60,879 nt of DNA, taken from IMG/VR virus record IMGVR_UViG_3300021378_000024, positions 1 to 60,879 of that record. One strand, 5' to 3'. The stretch's first letter is position 1. Each line of letters starts with the position of its first letter. The stretch is from a virus. Of this stretch, positions 9,901 through 17,472 are shown in pieces. Below the pieces are notes generated by a model. The model was given only the letters and a program-made list of their open reading frames with translations. It did no database searches and had not been told where the DNA came from. A program made the position numbers and the translations under genes.

Positions 9901-10736
9901 AGGTCAAGCAACCCCTGCACGATGCCACCAACGCCGGCGCCGTAGCCGAACGCCTCGCCGGTGCCGGTGAAGGCACCTTGATCTGGGTCATAGATACCCT
10001 GCTGGATCAGGTTCTGGGCCACCTCGGTTGCGGCCTCCTGCGCACCTTCGACTCCACCCTGAGCAGCAATGCGACGGATACGACTGAGCATGGTCCCGGT
10101 AAAATCGGCACCGAGCACGCGCTCAAGCCTCTTCAATGGGATCAGTTCGAAGGCCCCAACGGGGGCACCAAGCAGCGCAGCGGCACTGCGTTCGTCTGGC
10201 GTCGCCCCGGCGGCCCGAGCCCGTTCGCTGGCCTCACCACTGCCGGCGCCGATTGCTAGGCCGGGCGCGAGGAACGCACCGCCCGGGAGAACCGAAGTCA
10301 GCGCAAGCGCACCGAACGACCCGAGGCCTTCGCTCAGCGTGCCGATACCTTCGGCCACAGGCCGACCCTCAAACCCGATGTCCGGCTGTAGGTTAGATTG
10401 CAGATAGCGAGACGCCCCAAGGATACCTTCACGCACCGGGGTTTCAAACCGCTCTGGCAGCAACGCTGCAGCACCGAGCGCCGCTTGCTGGCCAAGGCCG
10501 GCGCCGCCTCGCAGAATCCCCTTCGGTATCTCCCCGAGGTAGTCAAGGAAGCCTGAACCTTCGGCACCGGGGGCTTCCCGGTCCAAGGTGGTGCGGTATT
10601 CCTGCGCGTAGCCTGCCTCGCGCTGGCGGATCAGCGCATCAATGCGCTGCTGTTCATCCGCCGTCGGTCGGTCTCCCGCAATACGAAATCCATATTGCCG
10701 ACCACTGATCGTGCCCGGGATTACAACTTCGGCCAT
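3951..10736 (-). CDS. Giant polyvalent internal virion protein with PLxRFG-like C-terminus and HExxH domain
   Basis: At 2261 aa this is the largest protein and the last gene of the late operon, where short-tailed phages keep ejected internal virion proteins. The N-terminus has hydrophobic Ala/Gly stretches (about 45-270). A Pro/Ala/Glu-rich linker follows (about 290-760), with TPEDVP repeats. LVLHEAVHRV places an HExxH motif at residues 1107-1111, with downstream glutamates in RELLTEGM (about 1152 and 1156), fitting a zinc metallopeptidase-like domain. The last 400 residues have GAILYLFKRHPLSMLNLVG and hydrophobic segments (MMGMMSLMAGAMGLPLM), the pattern annotated as PLxRFG in marine phages. 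An ejected, membrane-interacting effector is inferred. Protease activity is not shown. Confidence 0.8.
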   Translation of the reverse strand: MAEVVIPGTISGRQYGFRIAGDRPTADEQQRIDALIRQREAGYAQEYRTTLDREAPGAEGSGFLDYLGEIPKGILRGGAGLGQQAALGAAALLPERFETPVREGILGASRYLQSNLQPDIGFEGRPVAEGIGTLSEGLGSFGALALTSVLPGGAFLAPGLAIGAGSGEASERARAAGATPDERSAAALLGAPVGAFELIPLKRLERVLGADFTGTMLSRIRRIAAQGGVEGAQEAATEVAQNLIQQGIYDPDQGAFTGTGEAFGYGAGVGGIVQGLLDLAIGRRRSSAPVPAAEAEPEAPRLALPAPSVEEPAPAAPGGIRVDPDIADARAYFDERAAVIEEGAQLPREQAEAQAARETLAYLAAEGLADQQKFRPLVRALRNRTAVEVDMGPPTPPLEAYAEDMGVDLRQPELPATVATPTVPQTPKEPEAAAVDYAAVLDELGVPRTAAVRKAVKSGAVKDAEAFRARLAKFAAATTSERAAPVNEYLQRAAEPAPVEAEPDLPITQETADAEVTPSGPVEPDEQRGGDGFERGSEQPSTEPVAGEPEPTPAEAPELGPVGGAVLGAPEPSVAEGAQPDALTPTPLPAKRERQLEPLRDYFAPGNIVESYGGNDRVLSFDVDPNGDWSVTVEPVKRVEGQWVPDPRGESVRRHQTLPDKRKLAEGPVARIAPETAATPEDVPTPEDVPTPEAVPPATTTPKRPATAAPITTTLQPGMTVSDTGQVIPAPVAPAPRITPEGVEVDPDVAQAIAAQEAQDKAAAQDAIAAWYETNASPEKAAGRARIAGTDVEPSPMPAVDMERVAALLQKAPKQRAKGKITPERAAFVYFSMSPDTDFALRAIAYDQAQNMIADKNQRESAFRRETEFETADEAEFYKGTGTEAALRAARWIRDNLSEQTRKTVADYTFNDYRPVDYEAASEARDVRRQRARMRESEVNEIIRETYGDTTADADTAADLGFASEDLRAYDLSSFAGVMEWPGRAHPRVEALIRAGDLKGALQGLAITAPSATLRQLAGKLMSRIADTRVQVVAPEVMNSIRAEISPETPSLGVETPAGVYVHPRNEAQIAAMRREGHDAAADLIEQYGGQILFNETSPISPELVLHEAVHRVADATLANPSHPLSRQLDKLRVNLLKFMPANEYGLSNVRELLTEGMTNPVFRRNLSSVNTEGKSYPAWQEFKYIMRNFLRSIVGRSPIKPDAVLTTLDRALDAVLAANPNEMQSGEILGASFAPGGAREVLRNAANQVRVPTKADLEQTRRVLRDTNIPSSWKDTFMRMFMPLDYVADAAARYLPSARRVHDAIMGHQAEIQRVSSLVMQTTEVIAKNLAGYRTKQDVIDNFNRVLFQGTLNEVDVRKPRSAYEGYSYRYAILDADGNRIATKESKRYKTEVDRNVALQAYNSKLPADAPPRARARRGFEADPEQLQTYDRLRAVYDTLPADVKSAVGRSFEMPVALGKELTEAIRARLEALLPNQKALQDKVYGIVYEKILAGQLIDPYQPLRRAGEYWLAYEAIDPETGRTEVFKHSFDSELQRAAAVRMLESAPADQQIRNIESYQNVGSMKARARVPMEFVARVLDTIDGSDTMDESVKGQVIELMFDTLPETSFVNSFRRRANVRGFIADFTPITKGLTAGDTVKNLRESSMRIARQTADLKYGAEFSGLRTQLEREYNEFQAKPDRTLTQAQLASRRAEVARYHDLLSDYTTVPFKQRAGWSRALTGGTYMLTLGFNVSTALITMSQVPLFVAPFLSGRYGMRNTLGAIGAAQRILTATGRERTIERVGENGQIETVRVPVRIWDYSVDNLDLSDPTNAYLAQLHETAKRNGVFNRSLLQDELLGEQPTRFQRISAATGIMQHHAERYSRETALLSAYHLDLQSQMGNTENIGDFIAQLRDGTLKPTPAQASAAAESAVNTSEKTNGPIYAAAGPMASQSDIGAILYLFKRHPLSMLNLVGQTALRANPFGTNNPEDRRIAQRQLGGMMGMMSLMAGAMGLPLMQQIGWLYDLLLADDDEPDFETVVRTTLGEAGSYGLVDFLTNTRISERIGLGGAIYRPGFASDQLPLPYQVLEGVGGPVLGLGLKYFDRVPSLLSDGEYQRALEAMLPSAAANVARAVRFGDEGIRTMRYDPIIDDIGPFSVAAQALGFMPAQYAQQLAINTLGTRVNNAIDGKRTRLLKQRYVAMRQGDFERVREIDADIREFNQRHPGNAITGDTLRDSLTSHLRTTARTHHGVSYSPRNEAYIRSLTEQFGPPSIFQ

Positions 10737-10756
10737 AGCAGGCTACCTCATGGTGA

Positions 10757-13108
10757 TTAGCGGACGTCATCCATACTGTACACGCCCGACCCGCTCCCGG
10801 CAACTGACACCGGAGGCAGGCCGCTACTCATGCGGAACAGCGCGTCTCTTTGGGCCGCGATCGCATCGCGCTGCGCCTTGGCGTCCAGTGCGTTTATAGT
10901 GCCGGCCATCTCGTCGGCATTTACCGCATCAATTAGCCCCTGCAGGTACTCCAACGACCGTTGAGTGTCAGTGTCTATGCCACCACCCGGCGCTGCTGTG
11001 CCTGCGCCAGAGCTGGCTCCGCGAGCCGCCGCTGCTTGCCGCCGGAGCGCAAGTTCCTCACGGCCAATGCGACTCTGCTCGATCTGACCGAGCAGTGCGA
11101 CGCGGTCTGCTTCCGATGTGGACTGGCCTTCGCGCAGGGCCCCGAGCCCTGCCTGACCGGCCTCACCAAGTGCCCCACCAAACGTCGGCTGGTTCGACGA
11201 CATCAACGCCATGCCCGCCTGTGCCAGCGCCAGCCACTTGTCCTGCTCAGCGCGTTTCTCCCGCGCCTGCAGCATGTTCAACAGCTCTTGCTCGTAGTCG
11301 GACGTGGCGCCCGACGCCGCGGCAATGCCGCCACCGCCACCGCCACCGCCACCGCCACCGCCACCGCCACCGGAAGGCTGCGCAGATGGAGCGCCTGTAT
11401 CGGGCGTAACGTCAGGCCCCACGGGGGGTTCCTCTGGCACCACGTCCGCCGGCATCCCGGCAGGGCCGGGTTCCACTGCTTCGCGCTGCGGGCCAGTTGG
11501 CAACATCGCAGGGTTAACCCCCATGAGGTCCGACAAGTCGAACTCTGGCTCGGCGAAGGGTTCCGCTGGAACCGCGTCCCGGGGCATCCCGGCAGGCCCG
11601 CTGCCCGGACCCTCGCGCCGTGGCCTCGACATGATGGTCTCAAACGGCGAGAAGTCGATACCTGCAACTGACGTAGGGCCCGCGTCGTATGCCGGCACTG
11701 CGTCTACCTCGGGGGATGGTGAAATCCGCTGCGGGGTACGGCTTTGCGCCAAGATTCTCGCGAGGCGTGGGTCCATAACCCCGGCACCGACATTCACGGA
11801 GGGTGCAGCTTCCGTAGCGGGTGCAGTGGGTTGGTCGGGCCCAGCGGCGTACCCAAGATTTAGATAGGGGTCGACTCCGCCCCGCAGGGGGACTCGTGCC
11901 TCGTCGGCCATCTGCCCCACACCCCGCGGGATGCCGTCAGGCATAGAGAGGTCGAAGTACGGCAGGCCGGACGGGTCTGTGCGGTCCACATCCCCAGAAG
12001 TGTATCCCCCGGGCAGCTCTGCCCGGTTCACGGCGCCGCCGGATAGCGGTATCTCGGGCGCTGCTACAACGTCGGACACAGATGGAGGTGCGGGGCGGTT
12101 GGCCGTGATGTAATCCATGAGGTCGCCGACCTCACCGATGCTCTGCGGACCTCTCGCCTCATCGCGGAACGTCTCAGGCAGGGGGTTCCCCGCGAGGTCT
12201 GTAAGCTCCCCCGTCTCGGGGTCCTCTCTGTAGGCAATGCCGTTTCTCACGACGATACCGCCCGGTGCATACCGGTCGACTTTGCCGCCGGCGTTCAGTT
12301 TTACGAGTCCGCCCTCCGCCATGCCCGTGCGACCAGAAAAATACTCCTGATACGACCGCAAAAGCTCCGACTCCTTCGGAGACAACGGCTCGCCGCTCAT
12401 CTCCTTGCGAGACAAGGCCCGCATCTCGCCAGCCCAAAGCTCCAAAATCGAAGCATCCGGAACCGCAGCGGAGTCCCTCCGCGTATCCGTATATCCGAAA
12501 GTGTCGGGCCCACTCATGCGTAACGAACCGTCGTTATCATACACGGCATTGTACGGGCTGTTGTTGAAAAAACGATCCATGTACACCGCATCGTCACGCC
12601 CACGAACCCCCTGCGTCGGGTGCTGGAGCCGCTTAACCTGCGCATCCGTCGACGAATAATCCCCCTCACCGGAGTCCCGCATAGCAGGAATGTCCAGAAT
12701 GTCCGCGTAATACGCGTCAACATTATCCTTCACGTTTCGGTCGACTTTGCCGCCGTCCTGCAGGGCCACGATACCGCCGCCCGCCATCTTCTGCGTCGGG
12801 GCTGGCATTGCGCTTTGCTGCGGGGCTGCCCCGCTGTTCGTCGCCATGTTGGTCTGGGGGGCCATCGTCCCGGCCATCTGACCAGCAAACGCAGGGGGCA
12901 TGCCGGCAGCCGCGACGGCTTCCTGCGCCACCGTGGTGGTGTCCTCTTTGTTCTGCTCCTGTGCGAAGGCGTCGCGCATAGTCTTGCGGCGCGTGAGTTC
13001 ACCCAGCACCAGAAACTGCGGCATCTGGCCGGTCGGCATCTGCATCGCCTGCACGAGCTGCTGCTCGGAGAGGTTCTTCAGCTTGTCTTGCAGGTCTAGG
13101 ATGTTCAC
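10757..13108 (-). CDS. Internal virion/structural protein with GGGIVAL motif and poly-Gly run
   Basis: A 783-aa protein. The N-terminus (MNILDLQDKLKNLSEQQLVQAM, PQFLVLGELTRRKTMRDA) and the motif MAGGGIVALQDGG near residue 110 recur in structural proteins of marine short-tailed phages. A second GGLVKLNAGG-type motif follows at about residue 270. The middle is Pro/Gly-rich and disordered. A glycine run near residue 590 is encoded by a CCACCG hexamer repeat (about 11329-11372). The C-terminus is helical (ALREGQSTSEADRVALLGQIEQSRIG). It probably belongs to the internal or tail-associated complex with the flanking genes. Exact role unknown. Confidence 0.7.
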   Translation of the reverse strand: MNILDLQDKLKNLSEQQLVQAMQMPTGQMPQFLVLGELTRRKTMRDAFAQEQNKEDTTTVAQEAVAAAGMPPAFAGQMAGTMAPQTNMATNSGAAPQQSAMPAPTQKMAGGGIVALQDGGKVDRNVKDNVDAYYADILDIPAMRDSGEGDYSSTDAQVKRLQHPTQGVRGRDDAVYMDRFFNNSPYNAVYDNDGSLRMSGPDTFGYTDTRRDSAAVPDASILELWAGEMRALSRKEMSGEPLSPKESELLRSYQEYFSGRTGMAEGGLVKLNAGGKVDRYAPGGIVVRNGIAYREDPETGELTDLAGNPLPETFRDEARGPQSIGEVGDLMDYITANRPAPPSVSDVVAAPEIPLSGGAVNRAELPGGYTSGDVDRTDPSGLPYFDLSMPDGIPRGVGQMADEARVPLRGGVDPYLNLGYAAGPDQPTAPATEAAPSVNVGAGVMDPRLARILAQSRTPQRISPSPEVDAVPAYDAGPTSVAGIDFSPFETIMSRPRREGPGSGPAGMPRDAVPAEPFAEPEFDLSDLMGVNPAMLPTGPQREAVEPGPAGMPADVVPEEPPVGPDVTPDTGAPSAQPSGGGGGGGGGGGGGGGIAAASGATSDYEQELLNMLQAREKRAEQDKWLALAQAGMALMSSNQPTFGGALGEAGQAGLGALREGQSTSEADRVALLGQIEQSRIGREELALRRQAAAARGASSGAGTAAPGGGIDTDTQRSLEYLQGLIDAVNADEMAGTINALDAKAQRDAIAAQRDALFRMSSGLPPVSVAGSGSGVYSMDDVR
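11329..11372. repeat. CCACCG hexanucleotide tandem repeat
   Basis: About seven in-frame copies of a 6-bp unit inside the gene on 10757-13108, encoding a polyglycine linker on the minus strand. In-frame slippage would change linker length without a frameshift. Confidence 0.85.
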
Positions 13109-13110
13109 AG

Positions 13111-14745
13111 CTATCCCCTCATCGCGTTATAGAGGCCCGCCGCCGAGATCCCCGCACCCAGCGCTTGCTGCATCGGGTTGTACGGCTGCATTGTCGTTGT
13201 TGTGCCTGCGTCTCCGATCGGCAGCCCTTGCAGGATAGCGGCGTAGTCGGCGAGCTGCTGACGCGGGAAGTTCTGCTGCCGCAGGAAGTCCTCGTATCCG
13301 ACATCCAGTCCCGCCTGCTCGCGGGCCATGGCCCCCAATCCCTGCGCTTCTAGTAGCTGCGCTGCTTGGATATCCCCTGCACGGGCACGCTCGCCAAGGT
13401 TCGCGATTTCGCTGGCCATGTCGGCACTGAATCCCATGGTCTGCAGCTGGAACTCGCGCTGGCGCATCGCCTCGTCGGCCGTTGCTCCTTGCACTCGACC
13501 CTGCTCCGCAGCCTGTGCAGCCTGTACCCGTGCCGCTTCGTCGACGCTGATACCTTGAGTTCTTGCAAGCTCTGCAGCCCGGGCCTGTTGCACCCGCGCC
13601 GCCTCGTCGACGCTGATGCCTTGGGCCCGTGCGATCTCTGCCGCTTGAGCGGACTGCACTCGAGCAAATTCGTCTGCCGTCATGCCTTGCACTCGGGCCA
13701 GCTCCGCGGCCCGGGCCTCTTGTACCCTCGACGACTCGCCGATGTTGACGCCTTGGACCCTCGCGAGCTCCGCAGCTCGAGCCTGTTGCACTCTCGACGC
13801 CTCGTCGATACCAATCCCTTGGGTGCGGGCCAACTCTGCGGCTCGGGCCTCCTGCACTCGCCTAGCTTCGTCGATGCCGATACCTTGGACCCTTGCGAGC
13901 TCTTCGGCCTGCGCGGCCTGCTGCGACGTTTGCGCTGCACGATCCCGTTCAAACTGCTGCTGCGCCTGCTCAAAGGCACGTTGGGACCCGGTAGCCTGAA
14001 TGTCGCCGAGCTGGCGACCGAGGGCCTCTTCGGCAATGCCTTCTTGCACCGCTTGGCGGCTCCCACCAAACGCACCAGCCTGTACGGCGCCTGCGCTGCG
14101 TGCAGCTTGCTGCCGGCGAAACTGCTCTATGGCGTCTTCCTGCTGCCGGCCCACGACCGATTGCATGTACGGGTCCATATACTGCTGGGCCTCGGCCCCG
14201 CCGAACTGCCGCGCCGGATCGAACTGGAACGCATCCGCTTGACCTGCTTGGAACTCGGAGAAGGGCGTCGCCTGCCCGGCCGCAAATTCTGAAAACGGTA
14301 CCGCTTGGCCCTCGCGGAATCCGGTAAACACGTCCCCCACGTTGGCCTCAAACCCTGCGTAAGGCGTGGCGGCCGAGGCGTTAAACCCTGCATACGGTGC
14401 GGCCGCCGAGGCGTTAAACCCCGCATAGGGTTGGAACTGCCCTGCCTGTTGCTGACCCAGACCGCCAGCCATGGCGCCAAGGCCGCCCATGATACCCTGC
14501 GCCTGCCCGAGGCCGGGGATACCCTGCCCCGCTACGTTGCGGATCATCTGCTGCGACTGTGCGACGTCTCCCGTCTCACCTGCAACGCGTGGGAGATCGT
14601 ACGCCTTATACCCTTCTTGCGCGAGGCCTGCGGCAGCAGGCAGGAGGCCGAACGGGTCATCGGGAGTACCCGTATAGTATCCTTTCATCCACTCCGGGAC
14701 GTCTTGGATCGCCGTCTGCGTTGTCGTTTGGCCGCCTTTAGCCAT
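13111..14745 (-). CDS. Repetitive coiled-coil internal virion/tail protein
   Basis: A 544-aa protein with two repeat sets. Near residues 115-185 there are short PYAGFNASAA / PFSEF.AGQA units. From about 285 to 425 a 22-residue unit (AELARVQGIGIDEARRVQEA-type) recurs at least six times, giving a long amphipathic helix rich in Ala, Glu, Gln and Arg. The N-terminus (GYYTGTPDDPFGLLPAA) and C-terminus (PYNPMQQALGAGISAAGLYNAM) suggest membrane- or lumen-facing ends. The stop lies 2 bases from the next gene's start. A channel or core component ejected with DNA is plausible; no family is named with confidence. Confidence 0.7.
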   Translation of the reverse strand: MAKGGQTTTQTAIQDVPEWMKGYYTGTPDDPFGLLPAAAGLAQEGYKAYDLPRVAGETGDVAQSQQMIRNVAGQGIPGLGQAQGIMGGLGAMAGGLGQQQAGQFQPYAGFNASAAAPYAGFNASAATPYAGFEANVGDVFTGFREGQAVPFSEFAAGQATPFSEFQAGQADAFQFDPARQFGGAEAQQYMDPYMQSVVGRQQEDAIEQFRRQQAARSAGAVQAGAFGGSRQAVQEGIAEEALGRQLGDIQATGSQRAFEQAQQQFERDRAAQTSQQAAQAEELARVQGIGIDEARRVQEARAAELARTQGIGIDEASRVQQARAAELARVQGVNIGESSRVQEARAAELARVQGMTADEFARVQSAQAAEIARAQGISVDEAARVQQARAAELARTQGISVDEAARVQAAQAAEQGRVQGATADEAMRQREFQLQTMGFSADMASEIANLGERARAGDIQAAQLLEAQGLGAMAREQAGLDVGYEDFLRQQNFPRQQLADYAAILQGLPIGDAGTTTTMQPYNPMQQALGAGISAAGLYNAMRG

Positions 14746-15169
14746 CGCTCAGTTCCTTTCTGTACGCAACGTATTCGGCGTTCCAGCCGCGCCGCGCCAA
14801 CACCGTCTTCCAGCCAAACCTACCACAAAACTCCAAGTGTTCGCACCTGTTCGTTTTTGCGTGGTCTTCCATCGTTTCCACTACCGCGTCCAGCCATGCT
14901 TCCATGTCGGACCCGCCGAGCCAGTCTATAACCATCGCGCGGCGGCTGGGGTAGTCGCTTATCCGAGTGGTGTAAAACGCTATCGGCGTTTTGTCCGACA
15001 GGACCATCCACAATACGAGCTCGCCCCGAAGAATCTCACCTTGCACATTATCTAACGTAAATCGTCCGTTGGACCGTTTAACCGCTGGCCCCAGCATCCG
15101 CACCACTTCCGGCCACACCACACCTATGAACTCAGGGCGGATCGGCGATATGCGGACGCCTGCCGTCAT
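14738..15169 (-). CDS. GNAT-like acetyltransferase-fold protein (T7 gp13-like context)
   Basis: A 143-aa protein with a GNAT-like pattern: GELVLWMVLSDKTPIAFYTTRISDYP as beta2-beta4, then MVIDWLGGSDMEAWLDAVVETMEDHAKTNRCEHLEFCGRFGWKTVLARRGWNAEYVAYRKEL. Proteins of this type sit among internal virion genes of T7-like phages, where the fold is kept for structural or assembly use and catalysis is uncertain. The start overlaps the upstream gene's stop (ATGA) and the 3' end overlaps the downstream gene by 8 bases, so translation is coupled. Confidence 0.7.
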   Translation of the reverse strand: MTAGVRISPIRPEFIGVVWPEVVRMLGPAVKRSNGRFTLDNVQGEILRGELVLWMVLSDKTPIAFYTTRISDYPSRRAMVIDWLGGSDMEAWLDAVVETMEDHAKTNRCEHLEFCGRFGWKTVLARRGWNAEYVAYRKELSDG

Positions 15170-16320
15170 GCGGGCATCATCTTATCCTGCGGCACCGCGG
15201 GGGCCTGCTGCTTTTGACCGGTGCGTGCCATACGCACCTTGTCGCGCATGGCGTCAAGGGCCTTTGCACCTGCATCGCTGGAGCCATTCCCTAAGCCACT
15301 GACGACGTCGGCGGGCACAATATACTCGCCGTCGCTGAGCAAGACGTCCTGTTGTCCGTCAATCGACGCAGGGATCATGTCGTTCATGCCGTCGCCGGGC
15401 CCGGCGACCTTACCCTCGCTCTCAGCCGCCGACTGGTCCATCTCACCAGACTGCACGCGGTCGACAAGGTCACGCAGGGCTTCCTCGCCGTATTGGGCCA
15501 AGAACGCGCCGAGCGCGACTTCGGGCTTGGGGTGCGAACCTTTGATGGCGGCCACGGCCGCCGAGATGATCTCACGTTCGTTGGGCTTCGCCGCGGCTGG
15601 CTCAGCGGACATCGCTCCGATGTTTGCGATACCACCCTCCTGCATCATGAGCGGCCCATGGTATGGATCGTTCCGCTGCATAACCATGCCACCGCGGGCC
15701 ATAGGCTGCGCTGCGTACTTCTTTGCATACTCCGCTGTGTAGGGCGTGCTGATGCCATAGTCGAACTCAGGCGATTGCCCGGGGACGTAGTCTGGGCCCG
15801 GCGTGCGGACTTGGCGTTGCATCGGGGGAATACGCGGGCCGGGTGCCGTGGTGCCCCCAGCGGGCGCAGTCGGTGCCGTCATACCCGCACCAATCGAACT
15901 GCCCAGCATCGAGCCGATACCTTGCGCAGACGAACCGAACTGCATGCCAGCACGGGCAACGTCTCTTATCCCGCCAGTGACCGCGGGTGGCATTAGCCCA
16001 GCCATATTCGGTGTGGCCTGCAGCGGGGTTCCCGTTGTCATCGCACCTGCGCCGGTGCCGACCGTGCTCTGCCCTGCGAGGGGGGCTCCCATGGCCCCGC
16101 CTGCTCCGCCCATCATGCCCCCAAGGAGCCGACCGCCAGCGAACGACCCGAGCCCGGCACCGATGCCCTTCTTGATATCGCCCGTCTCGATCGCGGTGCC
16201 GAGGCCAGAGCCGATAGCGCCCATAATAAGGGGGTTCGATAGGAACGACCCAGCAGCCCCAAGGACGCCAGCTTTTGCCAGCCCGGAGCCGAGGAAGCTG
16301 AGAAGAAGGGGTAAGGCCAT
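15166..16320 (-). CDS. Gly-rich internal virion/tail protein
   Basis: A 384-aa protein. The first 120 residues are Gly/Ala/Leu-rich with membrane-like stretches (LLLSFLGSGLAKAGVLGAAGSFL, LGSFAGGRLLGGMMGG). The C-terminal 60 residues hold LSDGEYIVPADVVSGLGNGSSDAGAKALDAMRDKVR, a segment seen in many marine podovirus-type structural proteins. Position between the GNAT-like gene and the tail genes supports a virion role. Function not known. Confidence 0.7.
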   Translation of the reverse strand: MALPLLLSFLGSGLAKAGVLGAAGSFLSNPLIMGAIGSGLGTAIETGDIKKGIGAGLGSFAGGRLLGGMMGGAGGAMGAPLAGQSTVGTGAGAMTTGTPLQATPNMAGLMPPAVTGGIRDVARAGMQFGSSAQGIGSMLGSSIGAGMTAPTAPAGGTTAPGPRIPPMQRQVRTPGPDYVPGQSPEFDYGISTPYTAEYAKKYAAQPMARGGMVMQRNDPYHGPLMMQEGGIANIGAMSAEPAAAKPNEREIISAAVAAIKGSHPKPEVALGAFLAQYGEEALRDLVDRVQSGEMDQSAAESEGKVAGPGDGMNDMIPASIDGQQDVLLSDGEYIVPADVVSGLGNGSSDAGAKALDAMRDKVRMARTGQKQQAPAVPQDKMMPA

Positions 16321-16371
16321 GGTCGTCTCCCGTGTCTACGCTGTAGTAATACCAAACTATGCCACAAATAG

Positions 16372-17472
16372 CTAGAGTTGAAGCTGTGTGACTGACACCA
16401 GAACCGCTGGCGCTGCAGGTGCGAAGTCCAAGGCGGCGATAGCATCGAGGGTCACGTTCGTATCGTTCGCCGCCCAGCACAGCTCGACGTAGTTGGACGC
16501 CTGCAGGGATATCGTATAGTTGAGTGCGATGAACCGGAGCCCGCCGTTGATGTCAACCGTCACGGCCCGGGTGGTTTCGGCCACGTTGGCTCCGTTCTTG
16601 CGCAGCCAAAAGTAGACGTTCTTGGCGCTGCTACTTCCCGACGTCAACTGCAGATTTGCGTTGATCTGATAGAACCCCGCCTGCGCCACCACCATCCGCG
16701 ATGTCGGTGTGCCCCGCGTCACGCCGTTAGACGACAGCGTGTTGTCCAGAGTAATCGGCGTGGCTGTATTTATCGCCGACAGCGTGCGGTCGGTTGTTGC
16801 ATCAAACGCGCCGTAGTCCAACCCTATGGGGATTGTCGGCCGCACCATGATCTCGCCGGCCGTGGCGTCGACGGAGAGCACCACGGCCACGGCAACCACC
16901 GTGCTCGGCGCGGTGGGGCGGACCTTCGTGAACGCACCTGCCGTACTGGGCGACGCATAGAGGGTATCGCCCACGGCCCATGTCTCCCCGACCGGGGTGC
17001 CCGTCGTGTTCATGCCGCGCACTTTGCCGTACAGCGTCACCGGCCCGGTATCGCCGTCGGCCATCTCGAAAGTGGTAACGCCGACAAAGTAGAGCTCCGG
17101 CACAGTGCCGTCTGCGATGTAGGGAGAGACCTTGATCTCGCCATTCACCCCGGCAAAGCCGACAACGCTGCCGTTGGGGATGGTCGCGCCGGTGTCGTTC
17201 GTGACCCGCATGTAGGTCTCGAACCCTATCTGCTGCACGACGCCGTTCAGGTGCTGCAGGTCAAACGTATCCTCGGCGTCGTTGTAGGACAGGATGCCGG
17301 TTTCGACATTCCCCGAGCTGGTGGTCAGCGTCAGACTTGTGGCCTGCTGTGGCCCGGGGACCTGACTCTGCTGAGCAAACACCGCAAAGGCCTGCACGAG
17401 CTGTGACATGTACGCCCGGTTGTAGGTCGCCGGCGGGTTCGGAAAATACGGGATGTTGAGGCCGCGGCTCAC
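16372..17472 (-). CDS. Tail-associated protein with C-terminal beta-sandwich
   Basis: A 366-aa, strongly beta-strand protein. The N-terminus (MSRGLNIPYFPNPPATYNRAYMSQLVQAFAVFAQQ) is a short helical anchor. The middle repeats strand-turn units about capsid-associated 'tail spike' style domains (GFETYMRVTNDTGATIPNGSVV, DGTVPELYFVGVTTFEM). The last 130 residues (AGFYQINANLQLTSGSSSAKNVYFWLRKNGANVAETTRAV) resemble a C1q/TNF-like jelly roll, common at receptor-binding tips. It overlaps the upstream tail-hub gene by 4 bases. A fibre or hub-accessory role is inferred. Confidence 0.65.
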   Translation of the reverse strand: MSRGLNIPYFPNPPATYNRAYMSQLVQAFAVFAQQSQVPGPQQATSLTLTTSSGNVETGILSYNDAEDTFDLQHLNGVVQQIGFETYMRVTNDTGATIPNGSVVGFAGVNGEIKVSPYIADGTVPELYFVGVTTFEMADGDTGPVTLYGKVRGMNTTGTPVGETWAVGDTLYASPSTAGAFTKVRPTAPSTVVAVAVVLSVDATAGEIMVRPTIPIGLDYGAFDATTDRTLSAINTATPITLDNTLSSNGVTRGTPTSRMVVAQAGFYQINANLQLTSGSSSAKNVYFWLRKNGANVAETTRAVTVDINGGLRFIALNYTISLQASNYVELCWAANDTNVTLDAIAALDFAPAAPAVLVSVTQLQL

